Shown: positions 16,813 to 26,843 of the stretch, piece after piece
Numbering within the stretch: position 1 is the first letter of the stretch
Layout: each line of letters opens with the position of its first letter
Source of the DNA: Psychrobacter okhotskensis
GTDB taxonomy: Bacteria; Pseudomonadota; Gammaproteobacteria; Pseudomonadales; Moraxellaceae
Reading direction: 5' to 3'
Assembly: GCF_013248965.1 (NCBI RefSeq)
Contig: NZ_JABRVQ010000017.1
Span: forward strand, 1 to 64,000
Length of the DNA: 64,000 bases
The notes under the pieces: model-generated
Seen by the model: only the letters and a program-made list of their open reading frames with translations
Told to the model about the DNA's origin: nothing
Databases searched by the model: none
Program-made: the position numbers and the translations under genes

Positions 16813-18597
16813 TTAGCTAGCAGGTACATCAAAGTAACTAAGATCAAAGTTCATCATTGGATCACTGCCAGCTTTTACCATCTGCGCGTGAGCGTCGATG
16901 CGTGGCAAGATACGACCGACGAAATAATCGGCAAGCTTGGCTTTATTGGTGTAGAACTCACCTTCTTTACCATTCGCAGCTTCGACCATGAGTGCAAACA
17001 TATACGAGTAGGCAAGGTAGCCAAACGCATGCATGTAATCAACGGCACAGCCATTAATTTCACTCTTACGTGCGCCAATATTGCTAAGTACCGTGGTGGT
17101 TAACTCTTCAATCGTATCAGCAGCGTTTAGCGTTGCTTGCTTGATGCCATGATCTGCTTGCATATTATTGACAAAGTCACGAATCTCACCTAAGAAATGA
17201 GTGACGTATTTGCCGTTATTTTTTGCCACTTTACGACCTAGTAGGTCAAGCGCTTGGATACCATTGGTGCCTTCATAAATCTGCGCAATACGGGTATCAC
17301 GGACGATTTGCTCCATGCCCCATTCGCGGATATAGCCGTGACCACCAAATACTTGCTGACAATCAATGGTTGCTTCTAACGCTTTATCGGTCAAGAAAGC
17401 TTTAGCAACTGGCGTCAGTAAGGCAACGCGTGCAGCGGCTGCTTGAGCGGCCTCAGGATCGGTACTAAATTTTTCTTCATCAAGGTTTTTGGCGACATAC
17501 ATCGCAAAACAGCGTGATGCTTCAGTATTGGTCTTAGCATTTAACAGCATGCGGCGGACATCGGCGTGATGAATAATCGCGTCAGCTGGTTTTTCTGGGC
17601 TTTGTAGTTGGGTGTCGCTACGGCCTTGACCACGGTCATTGGCATACAGTGCCGCGTTTTGGTAAGCAAGCTCAGAACCACCAAGTCCTTGCAGACCCAT
17701 GGTGACACGCTCATAGTTCATCATGATGAACATAGAAGACAGACCCGTGTTTTCAGCACCAACCATCCAGCCTTTTGCATTGTCAAAGTTCATGACGCAA
17801 GTGGCCGACGCTTTGATACCCATCTTATGTTCGATAGAACCAACAGCCAAGGTATTACGCTCGCCCAAGCTGCCATCTTCTTTGACCAAGAATTTTGGTA
17901 CGACGAATAAAGAAATGCCTTTTGAGCCTTCTGGGGCGTTAGGCGTTTTTGCCAATACTAAGTGAATAATATTATCAGTTAGGTCGTGTTCACCACCTGT
18001 GATGAAAATCTTAGTACCAGAAATCTGATAGCTACCATCATCATTTGGCACCGCTTTGGTCTTGATAATACCTAAGTCAGTACCGGCATGTGGCTCTGTT
18101 AGGCACATGGTACCAGCCCATTCGCCGTTATACATTTTTTCTAGATAGGTTTGTTTCTGTTCTTCTGAACCGGCAGCATTAAGACACAATGTGGCGCCAA
18201 CAGTCAAGTTAGGGTAGAGGGCAAACGATTGGTTGGCAGTGAAAACCATCTCTTCGGTCAGCATAGTGACCATTTTTGGGAAGCCTTGACCACCGTATTC
18301 AGCGTTACCGCTTAAACCAACCCAGCCAGATTCGGCATATTGTTTATAAGCGTCTTTGAAACCTGTTGGCGTAGTGACAACGCCATCACCCTGAAAAGTA
18401 GCACCTTCTTCATCGCCACTACGGTTAATAGGTAGCAGAACGTTTTTGGTCAGTTTTGCCATTTCTTCTAAAATCATATCGACAGTGTCCATGTCAACAT
18501 GAGCCAGATTGTCGTTGTTTTGCCAAAATTCATTCGCTTTAAAAACATCATTTAAGATGAAGCGCATGTCATTAAGAGGGGCATTATAAACAGCCAT
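16813..18597 (-). CDS. FadE-type acyl-CoA dehydrogenase, paralogue 2
   Basis: An FAD enzyme that makes the first double bond in acyl-CoA beta-oxidation. The 594-residue protein has the extra N-terminal segment YNAPLNDMRFILNDVF, the acyl-CoA dehydrogenase core with MCLTEPHAGTDLG, FITGGEHDLTDN and GGHGYIREWGMEQIVRDTRI, and the catalytic glutamate in IYEGTNGIQALDLLGRKV. An about 130-residue C-terminal extension ends in YFDVP. The frame also offers MFMAV two codons upstream, but AAAGGA is correctly spaced only for MAVYNAP. Its architecture is also that of DmdC (methylmercaptopropionyl-CoA dehydrogenase), so the substrate is open. Confidence 0.88.
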   Translation of the reverse strand: MAVYNAPLNDMRFILNDVFKANEFWQNNDNLAHVDMDTVDMILEEMAKLTKNVLLPINRSGDEEGATFQGDGVVTTPTGFKDAYKQYAESGWVGLSGNAEYGGQGFPKMVTMLTEEMVFTANQSFALYPNLTVGATLCLNAAGSEEQKQTYLEKMYNGEWAGTMCLTEPHAGTDLGIIKTKAVPNDDGSYQISGTKIFITGGEHDLTDNIIHLVLAKTPNAPEGSKGISLFVVPKFLVKEDGSLGERNTLAVGSIEHKMGIKASATCVMNFDNAKGWMVGAENTGLSSMFIMMNYERVTMGLQGLGGSELAYQNAALYANDRGQGRSDTQLQSPEKPADAIIHHADVRRMLLNAKTNTEASRCFAMYVAKNLDEEKFSTDPEAAQAAAARVALLTPVAKAFLTDKALEATIDCQQVFGGHGYIREWGMEQIVRDTRIAQIYEGTNGIQALDLLGRKVAKNNGKYVTHFLGEIRDFVNNMQADHGIKQATLNAADTIEELTTTVLSNIGARKSEINGCAVDYMHAFGYLAYSYMFALMVEAANGKEGEFYTNKAKLADYFVGRILPRIDAHAQMVKAGSDPMMNFDLSYFDVPAS

Positions 18598-18800
18598 AAA
18601 CATTCCTTTGGTTCAATTGAATAAAAATTAAATACGTTAAGGTTATCGGTTGTTCTTTTTGAGTTAACCTTAATGATCAATAGCTAAAGTTTAGCAAATT
18701 AGAGGCTTAGCTTGTGTATTTCTTCGTGAATTGCGCGTACACCAAAAATGTTTTTTTGGCAAATAATCGTTTTTATAAGCGCAACTGTATCGCAATAAGC

Positions 18801-18834
18801 AAATCGGCAACACACCTTGGTATGTTGCCGATTT
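18801..18834 (-). terminator. Hairpin between the two acyl-CoA dehydrogenase genes
   Basis: AAATCGGCAACA / TGTTGCCGATTT is a perfect 12-pair stem with a 10-base loop, 53 bases after the upstream gene's stop. The following T-run on the reverse strand is interrupted, so partial read-through into the second gene is possible. Confidence 0.65.
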
Positions 18835-18886
18835 TAATTACAATAGTGATGTTCATTAAGCAAATATTGGATCTACTTAGGGCTTA

Positions 18887-20680
18887 TTAAAAAGCAAATT
18901 GATCAACATCCATCGTCATGTACGGTTCAACGCCAGTAGCGATACGCTGTACGTGAGTAGTGGTACGTGGTAATAGTTTTGCAAAGTAGAATTGTGCGGT
19001 TTTAATCTTGGCATCATAGAATGCTTGCTCGCTGCTACCGTTAGCGATTTCAGTTTGCGCGACCAATGCCATACGAGCCCATAAGTAGGCTAGAGTGACG
19101 TAACCACTGAAGTATAAGTAATCAACTGCCGCGCCGCCGACTGCATCTGCGTTTTCAGTCGCTTGCATACCGATACGTGACGTCAAATCGCCCCATTCTT
19201 TTAGATGCTTGGCAAGTGGACGGATAAACTGACCCATCTCGTCATTGTCACTGTTTTCTTCACAGAACGTTTGGATGATTTGTACGAAGTTGGCAAGCAA
19301 TTTACCTTGTGAACCCAACACTTTACGACCTAAGAGGTCGAGCGCTTGTATTTCAGTAGTACCTTCATAAAGACAAGCAATACGTGTATCACGGACGTTT
19401 TGTTCCATGCCCCATTCGCTGATAAAACCATGACCGCCATAGACTTGTACGCCATGGTTAGCCGCTTCTAGACCAGTCTCAGTCAAGAATGCTTTAGCAA
19501 TTGGTGTCAATAATGACAGCATTTGGTCAGCAAATTTCAGGTTGTCGCCTTCGCCTTTGGCAACGGTATCCGCAAAATGCGAGAGGTAATAAACTAGGGC
19601 ACGACCGCCTTCTGCAAAGGCTTTTTCGGTCAACAACATGTTACGAACCGCTGGATGGACGATGATAGGATCGGCCACTTTTTCTGGCGCTTTAGCACCT
19701 GATAGTGAACGCATCGCTAAGCGGTCTTTGGCATAAGTCAGTGAGCCTTGGAACGCATACTCTGCTGCCGTTAAACCTTGAACTGCCGTACCGATACGAG
19801 CGACGTTCATAAAGGTAAACATGCACTGTAAACCACGGTTCTCAGGGCCAATCAAGTAACCAGTTGCGCCATCAAAGTTCATGACACAAGTCGCTGAGGC
19901 TTTGATACCCATTTTGTGCTCGATAGAACCACAAACGACTTTATTATTTTCACCCAAGCTGCTGTCTTCGTTGACCATGACTTTAGGAACGATAAACAAC
20001 GAGATGCCTTTGGTGCCAGCAGGAGCGCCTGGTAGACGAGCCAAAACGATGTGAATAATGTTATCGGTTAAGTCATGCTCACCAGCTGAGATAAAGATTT
20101 TTTGACCAGTGATGCTATAGCTACCATCTTCTTTTGGCTCAGCTTTGGTACGAATGATACCCAAGTCAGAACCTGCATGCGCTTCAGTCAAGCACATAGT
20201 ACCTGACCATTCGCCAGTGACCATTTTTTCTAAGTAAGTTTGTTTTTGTGCATCAGTACCATGATGTTCAATGGTCTGGATGGCACCGTGTGATAGGCCA
20301 GGGTACATAGAGAATGACCAGTTAGCTGTACCAACCATCTCATTAATGACCGTCGATAATGAAAACGGCATGTTTTGACCACCGAATGCTTCTTCAGCAG
20401 ACAACGCTGGGAAGCCAAGCTCACAATACGCTTTGTATGCTTCTTTAAAACCTTTTGGCGTGGTAACAGCGCCATTGTTAAACTGACAACCTTCAGCATC
20501 ACCGCTTTGATTCAGTGGTGATAGCTCATTTTCAGCAAAGCTCGCTGCCATCTCAAACAGGCTGTCCATCAACTCGCGATCTGCTTCTTGGAACGCAGGC
20601 AAAGTTTTGTAGTGACTTTCGCTGTCGAGTAACTCATGCATCACGAATTGAATGTCACGTAAGGGCGCTTTGTATTGCAT
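18887..20680 (-). CDS. FadE-type acyl-CoA dehydrogenase, paralogue 1
   Basis: A 597-residue protein with the same build as its downstream neighbour: the N-terminal YKAPLRDIQFVMHELL, core motifs MCLTEAHAGSDLG, FISAGEHDLTDN and GGHGFISEWGMEQNVRDTRI, catalytic Glu in LYEGTTEIQALDLLGRKV, and a long C-terminal domain ending MTMDVDQF. The frame is open to 20737, but AGGAAG directly before MQYKAP and the family N-terminus favour the ATG at 20680. The upstream leader carries a perfect 13-bp inverted repeat. The tandem pair probably arose by duplication and differs in chain length or substrate. A DmdC-like role is the alternative. Confidence 0.88.
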   Translation of the reverse strand: MQYKAPLRDIQFVMHELLDSESHYKTLPAFQEADRELMDSLFEMAASFAENELSPLNQSGDAEGCQFNNGAVTTPKGFKEAYKAYCELGFPALSAEEAFGGQNMPFSLSTVINEMVGTANWSFSMYPGLSHGAIQTIEHHGTDAQKQTYLEKMVTGEWSGTMCLTEAHAGSDLGIIRTKAEPKEDGSYSITGQKIFISAGEHDLTDNIIHIVLARLPGAPAGTKGISLFIVPKVMVNEDSSLGENNKVVCGSIEHKMGIKASATCVMNFDGATGYLIGPENRGLQCMFTFMNVARIGTAVQGLTAAEYAFQGSLTYAKDRLAMRSLSGAKAPEKVADPIIVHPAVRNMLLTEKAFAEGGRALVYYLSHFADTVAKGEGDNLKFADQMLSLLTPIAKAFLTETGLEAANHGVQVYGGHGFISEWGMEQNVRDTRIACLYEGTTEIQALDLLGRKVLGSQGKLLANFVQIIQTFCEENSDNDEMGQFIRPLAKHLKEWGDLTSRIGMQATENADAVGGAAVDYLYFSGYVTLAYLWARMALVAQTEIANGSSEQAFYDAKIKTAQFYFAKLLPRTTTHVQRIATGVEPYMTMDVDQFAF

Positions 20681-21243
20681 AACTTCCTGTCCTTTTTGGA
20701 ATGCAATCGAGACCAATAGCTGGTTATCCTGTCTCATGCGCTAAAGTTTCGCGCATGAGACAGAACTGACTGTATCCGAAGTGTCTACTGGAATGGTAGA
20801 GACGGATACGGCTCATCTAAGGTGTCGATTGTATAAAATAGTATTGAAACGAATGGTGATTGTTAAAGTCAGTTTAATGTTCAATTGGCTCTAACAAATG
20901 CACCATAAAAGATAGGCTTTCATAGGCGATTATACAAGTTTAGTGACAGCACTGATAAGTCATGAACCTACCTTGCATCCGTTATGCAATCAACGTTAGG
21001 CGAAAAAAATGAATGATAATAATCGACTAAAAAACTAGCGAGTCATTTTTACAAAAAGATTTGAATTTGTCTTCAATCTGGACAAAAAAGGGATTAATAA
21101 GCTAGAAAGGGCAAAATCGACGAAAAATGGTATTAAATAAGTTGTTAATATCATTATGTTAACTGCCTTACTGACTTTAGTTTGCTGATATTTCTCTTGC
21201 CCTTTACTATCATTACCAAAGTCAATATATATCTTAAGATGTC
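20681..21243. other. 563-bp gap with a leader palindrome
   Basis: The left edge is the 5' leader of the acyl-CoA dehydrogenase gene with the inverted repeat at 20729-20763. The rest, up to the end of the PAS-GGDEF-EAL gene, shows no coding sequence and no clear terminator. Confidence 0.5.
20729..20763. promoter_or_regulatory. Perfect 13-bp inverted repeat upstream of acyl-CoA dehydrogenase
   Basis: CTGTCTCATGCGC at 20729-20741 and GCGCATGAGACAG at 20751-20763 are exact inverted copies separated by 9 bases, 48 bases before the start codon. It could be an operator or an RNA stem-loop in the leader. There is no T-run, which argues against simple termination. Confidence 0.7.
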
Positions 21244-22968
21244 TTATTTGGATGAGTACTGCTGCCTTAGCAGTTCGGTTGCGATATCAGCAGTCACTGG
21301 TTTGCCGAACCAATAGCCTTGCCCGTACTGGCAACCCATGTCTAATAGTAAATCACGCTGCTGCTCGGTTTCGATACCTTCAGCGATAACTTGCATGTCA
21401 AGTGCCACTGCCAAATCTAAAATTGCCTTGACGATGGCGTATTGAGTACGGTTGGTTTCAATCTTTGATATAAAACTTTTATCGATTTTGATAAAGTCAA
21501 AAGGGTATTCTTGTAAATAGCTTAAAGATGCATAACCTGTGCCGAAGTCATCTAGCGCCAAACAAATCCCCAACTCTTTTAGTAAATCGAGCTGTTTCTT
21601 GACATTGGCATGGCGTTGTATCAATGAGGATTCTGTTACTTCAATATGCAATTGTTGAGCGCTGATGTCGTACTGTAAAAACAAGTTGCTGACCATTTCA
21701 TAAAAATCAGGATGGCTAAATTCAGCAGCATCCGCATTGATACAGATATGCTGATCGAAGCCAAGTTTTTGCCAAATTGATAGCTGTTGTGCAATTTGGA
21801 CTGCCATTTGTGAGAATAGCTCAAACGACAGTTTGTGAGTAATGATGGCGTTCATAAAGTGGACAGGTTTTAGCAGTCCGCGAGTGGGGTGCTGCCAACG
21901 TACCAGCGCCTCAAAGCCAGTGATGGCTCCGGTATCTAAGGCAAACTTGGGTTGATAGTAGGGTATAAACTGAACTTCATTGCTGGCTGCTCTAAGCTCG
22001 GCCTCTAGCTGTAAACTATTGGCAGTCGCTTCGCTGATTGCTTTATTGTACCAACAGATGTCGTCGCCACCTTGTTGCTTCACATAATGTAAGGCCTTCT
22101 CGGCTTTGGTCAATAGCCCCGCCATTTCGTGATCATTTTCAGGGAAGTAACTGACGCCAACGGAGATATGACAATAAATGTCCGCATCTTCGGCTGGCTC
22201 ATCATTGATAGAGAACGGATGCTCACACATTTGCATCAAGCTATCTAGCTGATTACGTACGGTATTGGCGTCATTACATTCGAACAATAAAGCAAAATCA
22301 TCACCACCAAAATGAGAAAAACAGCGTAAGTTGTCAAGCTTTAAGGTTTTGACCCGCAGTACAAAGTTCTCTATGAGTGTATTGATACCGTCAGGGCCGA
22401 GTAGGCTGGCAAGATTGCGATAACGATCAATATTAAGACGTACAATCACCACCTCTTGATAACTCTCTAACAACAGCTCACTGGTCTGACTCAAAAACAC
22501 CTTGCGATTGGGCAAGCCGGTCAGTTGATCGTAATTAAGCAGATGAGCCACTTGTTTTCTGTCCTCGACAACAGACGACATATCACGAACCACACCGACA
22601 TAATAAGCCGTTTGCCCCACATAGATTCTGCGATAAGTAATGTGACAGTTTAGGACTTGTCCATAGCGATTCGCCATCGAAAAATCGATTTCATGAAATC
22701 CTTCGCTGTCTAAGGCTTTGGTGAGATCATGTAAAATTGCTTGCTCTTCTTTTGATAAGAATTCAGCCGCATATATACCAAGCGGTCGGCCCAGCAAAAA
22801 AGATTCGCTGTAACCAATCATAATCTCATAAATGGCATTGACTGATAGATAACGAAAGTCTGCATCTAGGATAAAGATAGCGTCTTCAGATTGCTCGCAT
22901 AACTGGGTCAACAGTTGCTGCTTGTCCGAGAGTGGAAGCGTGGTAAAAGTAGTCATAGTTGGACTCAT
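21244..22968 (-). CDS. PAS-GGDEF-EAL cyclic-di-GMP protein
   Basis: A 574-residue cytoplasmic protein with an N-terminal PAS sensor (about 12-130), a GGDEF domain (about 145-300) and an EAL domain (about 320-565). The GGDEF signature reads GGDDF near residue 220, replacing the usual second acidic Glu by Asp. The EAL catalytic set looks complete: FEALVRW, the N of NADAAEF, EVTESS, LDDFGTGYASL, IKIDKSFI and IAEGIET. I infer that c-di-GMP hydrolysis is its main activity, with GGDEF perhaps regulatory. No membrane segment is present. The start may be either of two nearby ATGs; neither has a clear ribosome site. Confidence 0.92.
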   Translation of the reverse strand: MSPTMTTFTTLPLSDKQQLLTQLCEQSEDAIFILDADFRYLSVNAIYEIMIGYSESFLLGRPLGIYAAEFLSKEEQAILHDLTKALDSEGFHEIDFSMANRYGQVLNCHITYRRIYVGQTAYYVGVVRDMSSVVEDRKQVAHLLNYDQLTGLPNRKVFLSQTSELLLESYQEVVIVRLNIDRYRNLASLLGPDGINTLIENFVLRVKTLKLDNLRCFSHFGGDDFALLFECNDANTVRNQLDSLMQMCEHPFSINDEPAEDADIYCHISVGVSYFPENDHEMAGLLTKAEKALHYVKQQGGDDICWYNKAISEATANSLQLEAELRAASNEVQFIPYYQPKFALDTGAITGFEALVRWQHPTRGLLKPVHFMNAIITHKLSFELFSQMAVQIAQQLSIWQKLGFDQHICINADAAEFSHPDFYEMVSNLFLQYDISAQQLHIEVTESSLIQRHANVKKQLDLLKELGICLALDDFGTGYASLSYLQEYPFDFIKIDKSFISKIETNRTQYAIVKAILDLAVALDMQVIAEGIETEQQRDLLLDMGCQYGQGYWFGKPVTADIATELLRQQYSSK

Positions 22969-23147
22969 TAAATCAACATCAAGTCAAAAAAGTTGGTCAG
23001 TCTTTGCTAGATATAACCTTGGTAAATCATATCGTAAGCTTAGCGGTACAAGTTATACCCCCAGCGTGCAAGGCAATGAAAAGGGTCGTATCAGCACGCT
23101 TCGTTTACCCTAGCTATCAGCATGATATTGGCAATAACATTTTGTCG

Positions 23148-24014
23148 TTAATAACGAAGCGCGTGCAATGTCGCCAAGGCAACGACCGGCGCAGTCTCAG
23201 TGCGCAATACGCGATGTCCAATTTGCCAAGGCGCAAAGCCCATTGCTTGTGCTTGTGCGCGCTCATCATTACTCAGACCACCCTCGGGGCCGATGAGCAA
23301 CTCTACGTAGGGTTTATCTCTTTTTAGTGCAATTGATAGCGTCTCTGGCCGCAAAGGTTGTCCTGCTGCTGGCACGCTCAGTTGCAAACGTAAATCTGCC
23401 GGTTGCTGTAATACTTGATAATAAGAATCTTGGCTCAGCTCAGCTACTATAGGGCTGACCACCATTTCTTTTTCGTTTAATTTTTCGCTAGCGGCTATAT
23501 TTAATAGCCAGTCATCAATCGATAATGGCGCAAGAATAAGTGGTGGGCGATTAAGGCCGCATTGCTCACAGGCGGCGATAGCGACTTGTTGCCAATGCGC
23601 CAACTTTTTTTCAACTTGTGCGGGTTTGAGGTTGACCTCGCCATGATGACTGCTGAGGAGTTGGATCGCAGTAACGCCAAGCTCGGTAGATTTTTGAATC
23701 GCATAGTCCATGCGTTCGCCACGACTCATCACCAGCCCGATTTTAGTTAATATAGAAGCGCTGCGGTCATTCTCGATCTGGGTCAGTAAAGTCGCTGTGG
23801 CATTTTTTTTACTGATCGCTTGTAGCTGTACCTGATATTCGCCGCCAAAGCCATCGAACAAAATGCCTTGGTCACCGATATTTGCGCGTAGTACCCGGCA
23901 CCAATGATGGACAATACTGTCTGTTAATTCGACACTAGCACCCATAGGCAAGGTGCTAAGTTTGGGAAAGGGGGTGTTCGTATCGTTACTGGAGGCATAA
24001 AAAAAACGTCGCAC
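23148..24014 (-). CDS. rsmE: 16S rRNA (uracil1498-N3)-methyltransferase
   Basis: RsmE methylates U1498 of 16S rRNA in the assembled 30S subunit. The 288-residue protein has the N-terminal RRFFY and VELTDSIVHHWCRVLR (PUA-like RNA-binding part). The C-terminal SPOUT knot has LLIGPEGGLSNDE and LGHRVLRTETA-type sequence (here IGHRVLRTETAPVVAL), the SAM site. It is slightly longer than the usual 240-250 residues because of a loop near residues 150-175 (AASEKLNEKEMVVS). It is a single gene on the reverse strand, with no operon evident. Confidence 0.94.
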   Translation of the reverse strand: MRRFFYASSNDTNTPFPKLSTLPMGASVELTDSIVHHWCRVLRANIGDQGILFDGFGGEYQVQLQAISKKNATATLLTQIENDRSASILTKIGLVMSRGERMDYAIQKSTELGVTAIQLLSSHHGEVNLKPAQVEKKLAHWQQVAIAACEQCGLNRPPLILAPLSIDDWLLNIAASEKLNEKEMVVSPIVAELSQDSYYQVLQQPADLRLQLSVPAAGQPLRPETLSIALKRDKPYVELLIGPEGGLSNDERAQAQAMGFAPWQIGHRVLRTETAPVVALATLHALRY

Positions 24015-24163
24015 AGTCGCTTAATCCTTTAATTGAACAATAATCCATCCCAATATATTAGCAGAATATGAGCTGAGAAGAGAGGGGTATTGTTACAGGT
24101 GTTTGGGGAATAAAAACAGCTCAAATAAGGCTGTTCTTAGCATAAGATGAGTCATCAGCAAAA

Positions 24164-24194
24164 CAAAAAAACTGGCGCTCCTAAGAACGCCAGT
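24164..24194 (-). terminator. Terminator of ahcY-metF
   Basis: The stem ACTGGCG / CGCCAGT with a 10-base loop is followed on the reverse strand by seven consecutive T residues. It lies 27 bases past the metF stop. Confidence 0.9.
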
Positions 24195-24220
24195 CATTAA
24201 GCAATACATTCGGTCAATAT

Positions 24221-25069
24221 TTAAGCAATCAAACCTAACGCTTCAACCAAACGCTTGTTTGGCTCAACCTTATTCATGCTATAAAAATGCATGGCAGGTA
24301 CGCCCTCGGCAATCAAGCGCTCACATAAACGATAGACCACATCAAAGCCGAACTCGCGAATAGCGGTGCGGTCATCGCCAAAATCTGCCAAGCGCTTACG
24401 CACATAGCGAGGAATATCAGCACCACAGCTATCGGCAAAGCGTACGAGATTGCTAGAGTTGGTAATCGGCATAATGCCTGCGACTAACGGCTGCGCTACT
24501 GTATCGATACCGCGCTTCTCTAACGTATCACGCAGATATAAATAACTATCCGTGTTATAGAAAAACTGGGTAATTGATGCATCGGCACCAGCCTGATATT
24601 TATTGACTAAGTTGTCAACATCAAACTCAAAGCTACGCGCTTGTGGATGCATCTCAGGATAGGCTGCGACCTCGATACGGAAGTGATCACCTGAATATTC
24701 ACGGATAAACTTCACCAAGTCTAACGCAAACGGTAGCTCGCCCATACCTACTTGACCTGATGGTAAGTCACCACGCAGAGCGACCAAACGCTGGATGCCT
24801 AAGCCTTTATAAAGATCGAGCAATTCAGCGATTTCCGCTTTGTCATCACCGATACAAGACATATGCGGCGCAATATCCGTCTCACCGCGCGCGCACAAAG
24901 CTTGGACGATATCCAAAGTGCGGCTACGGGTTGAACCGCCCGCACCGTAGGTCACTGAAAAGTAAGCAGGTGATAGCTTATTTAACTCATCATAAGTGCT
25001 GAGGAGCTTTTCATGTCCTTGCTCGGTTTTGGCCGGAAAAAACTCGAAGGAGAAAGCAGGCTTACTCAC
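24221..25069 (-). CDS. metF: 5,10-methylenetetrahydrofolate reductase
   Basis: Flavoprotein that reduces methylene-THF to methyl-THF, the methyl donor for methionine synthase. The 282-residue TIM-barrel protein begins with FSFEFFPAKTEQG, which holds the catalytic Glu. It carries the LVALRGDLP substrate/FAD loop and the ASITQFFYN segment. It starts only 13 bases after ahcY and is clearly cotranscribed. Together the two genes serve the activated methyl cycle: AhcY removes S-adenosylhomocysteine and MetF supplies the methyl for remaking methionine. Confidence 0.95.
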   Translation of the reverse strand: MSKPAFSFEFFPAKTEQGHEKLLSTYDELNKLSPAYFSVTYGAGGSTRSRTLDIVQALCARGETDIAPHMSCIGDDKAEIAELLDLYKGLGIQRLVALRGDLPSGQVGMGELPFALDLVKFIREYSGDHFRIEVAAYPEMHPQARSFEFDVDNLVNKYQAGADASITQFFYNTDSYLYLRDTLEKRGIDTVAQPLVAGIMPITNSSNLVRFADSCGADIPRYVRKRLADFGDDRTAIREFGFDVVYRLCERLIAEGVPAMHFYSMNKVEPNKRLVEALGLIA

Positions 25070-25082
25070 AGGCTAGCTCCTT

Positions 25083-26507
25083 TTAGTATTTATAAGCGTC
25101 AGGCTTGAACGGACCTTCGACAGGCACACCCAAATACTCTGCTTGTTTTTCCGTCAGCTTAGTTAATGTACCGTTAAAACCAGCAACCATGGCAGCAGCG
25201 ACTTCTTCGTCTAGCTTTTTAGGCAATACTCTGACGTATAAGTTGTCAGTGCGCTCATCAACTGGCAAGTCAGCAAACTTTTCTTCAAACAAATACATTT
25301 GTGCTAATACTTGGTTGGCAAATGAGCCGTCCATCACGCGTGATGGGTGACCAGTGGCATTACCTAGGTTTACTAAACGACCTTCAGCAAGCAAAATCAA
25401 ATAATCGTTTTCATCGTCTGAGCGGAAGATTTGATGCACTTGTGGCTTAATCTCAACCCAGCGCCAGTTGTCACGCATAAATTGGGTATCGATTTCAGTG
25501 TCAAAATGACCGATGTTACAAACGACCGCACCAGGCTTAAGTGCCGCAAGCATGTGTCTATCACAAACATGATAGTTGCCAGTAGTAGTGACAATCATGT
25601 CAGTGTCTTCAAGCAAGCGCTTGTTGATATTCTCTGCGCCGCCGGTGTTATCGCCGTTGATATAAGGTGACAATACTTCAAAGCCATCCATACATGCCTG
25701 CATGGCACAGATAGGATCGACTTCTGAGACACGTACGATCATGCCTTCTTGACGTAAGCTTTGCGTAGAGCCTTTACCGACATCGCCATAACCGATCACT
25801 AAGGCACGGCGACCAGCAAGGAACATGTCAGTGGCACGCTTGATGGCGTCATTTAAGCTATGACGGCAACCGTATTTGTTATCGTTTTTAGACTTGGTAA
25901 CCGCATCGTTGACGTTGATCGCTGGTACTTTTAGCGTGCCTTTATTAAGCATTTCAACCAAGCGATGGACACCTGTAGTAGTTTCTTCAGAGATACCATG
26001 GATATTATCAAGTAGCTCAGCATAATCATTGTGAATCAATGCGGTTAAATCGCCGCCATCATCCAAGATTAAGTTTGCATCCCAAAGTTGACCTGAGGCT
26101 TCGCCGCCAACGTGGATTTGTTGACGCAAGCACCACTCGTACTCTTCTTCGGTTTCGCCTTTCCAAGCATAAACAGAGATACCCGCAGCAGCAATAGCCG
26201 CAGCAGCATGGTCTTGGGTTGAGAAGATATTACATGAAGTCCAGCGTACTTCAGCACCTAGCGCGACGAGTGTCTCGATAAGGACCGCAGTCTGAATTGT
26301 CATGTGGATACAGCCAGCGATTTTCGCGCCTTTAAGCGGTTGGTCGGCTTCGTAGCGACGACGCAAACCCATTAGGGCAGGCATTTCGGCTTCGGCTAAA
26401 GTGATTTCACGGCGACCGTAATCAGCAAGGCTGATGTCGGCGACTTTATAGTCGGTGAAAGAGGGGTCGATCGTATGGGCAGATGGGGTGTTAGACACTG
26501 CGTCCAT
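25083..26507 (-). CDS. ahcY: S-adenosylhomocysteine hydrolase
   Basis: Splits S-adenosylhomocysteine to adenosine and homocysteine, using bound NAD. The 474-residue protein has the substrate-domain motif [31 protein letters not shown], and the NAD motif [18 protein letters not shown]. The conserved C-terminal [10 protein letters not shown] supplies residues to the partner subunit. It contains the roughly 40-residue insertion typical of the longer bacterial form. It leads the ahcY-metF operon. No SAH riboswitch signature (GAGGAGCG-type core) is visible in its leader. Confidence 0.96.
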   Translation of the reverse strand: MDAVSNTPSAHTIDPSFTDYKVADISLADYGRREITLAEAEMPALMGLRRRYEADQPLKGAKIAGCIHMTIQTAVLIETLVALGAEVRWTSCNIFSTQDHAAAAIAAAGISVYAWKGETEEEYEWCLRQQIHVGGEASGQLWDANLILDDGGDLTALIHNDYAELLDNIHGISEETTTGVHRLVEMLNKGTLKVPAINVNDAVTKSKNDNKYGCRHSLNDAIKRATDMFLAGRRALVIGYGDVGKGSTQSLRQEGMIVRVSEVDPICAMQACMDGFEVLSPYINGDNTGGAENINKRLLEDTDMIVTTTGNYHVCDRHMLAALKPGAVVCNIGHFDTEIDTQFMRDNWRWVEIKPQVHQIFRSDDENDYLILLAEGRLVNLGNATGHPSRVMDGSFANQVLAQMYLFEEKFADLPVDERTDNLYVRVLPKKLDEEVAAAMVAGFNGTLTKLTEKQAEYLGVPVEGPFKPDAYKY

Positions 26508-26843
26508 AATATGCTCCTATCAGTTAATAGATAAAAAGAATAAAAACGCAGGTGCCGTTATTTGCGCTGTTCATAACCATAAATGGCAATGAACAGTTAA
26601 CCGAGCCTAACATAACAAATGATTTGCAAAGCGATAAAGCTTATATGCAATAAAATTTATTATGGCGCAACACCTCTCGGAGGTCGTTATTGTAATAGAT
26701 GAATCAGTGATTGTCACCTATTGGATAACATAAATATTAGGCAGTAAAGGTATGAGTGATTTTGCCTTTTTGGTGGGCACAAAAAAAGGCCATCGTTGGA
26801 TGACCTTGATTGTTGATATACATTTTGTGCAATTTGATTGGGT
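26508..26843. other. 336-bp gap: ahcY leader and receptor terminator
   Basis: It holds the ahcY 5' leader with a small hairpin (ACCTC-TCG-GAGGT at 26672-26684) and the terminator at 26781-26807. No gene was seen. Confidence 0.5.
26781..26807 (-). terminator. Terminator of the TonB-dependent receptor
   Basis: On the reverse strand AAGGTCATC-CAAC-GATGGCCTT forms a 9-pair stem with one G-T pair, followed by TTTTTTTG. It lies 37 bases after the stop codon. Confidence 0.8.

Noticed and set aside
26508..26760. Possible SAH riboswitch in the ahcY leader
   Set aside because: Only a small 5-pair hairpin (26672-26684) is present. The conserved GAGGAGCG and GCTCGG elements of the SAH riboswitch are absent.
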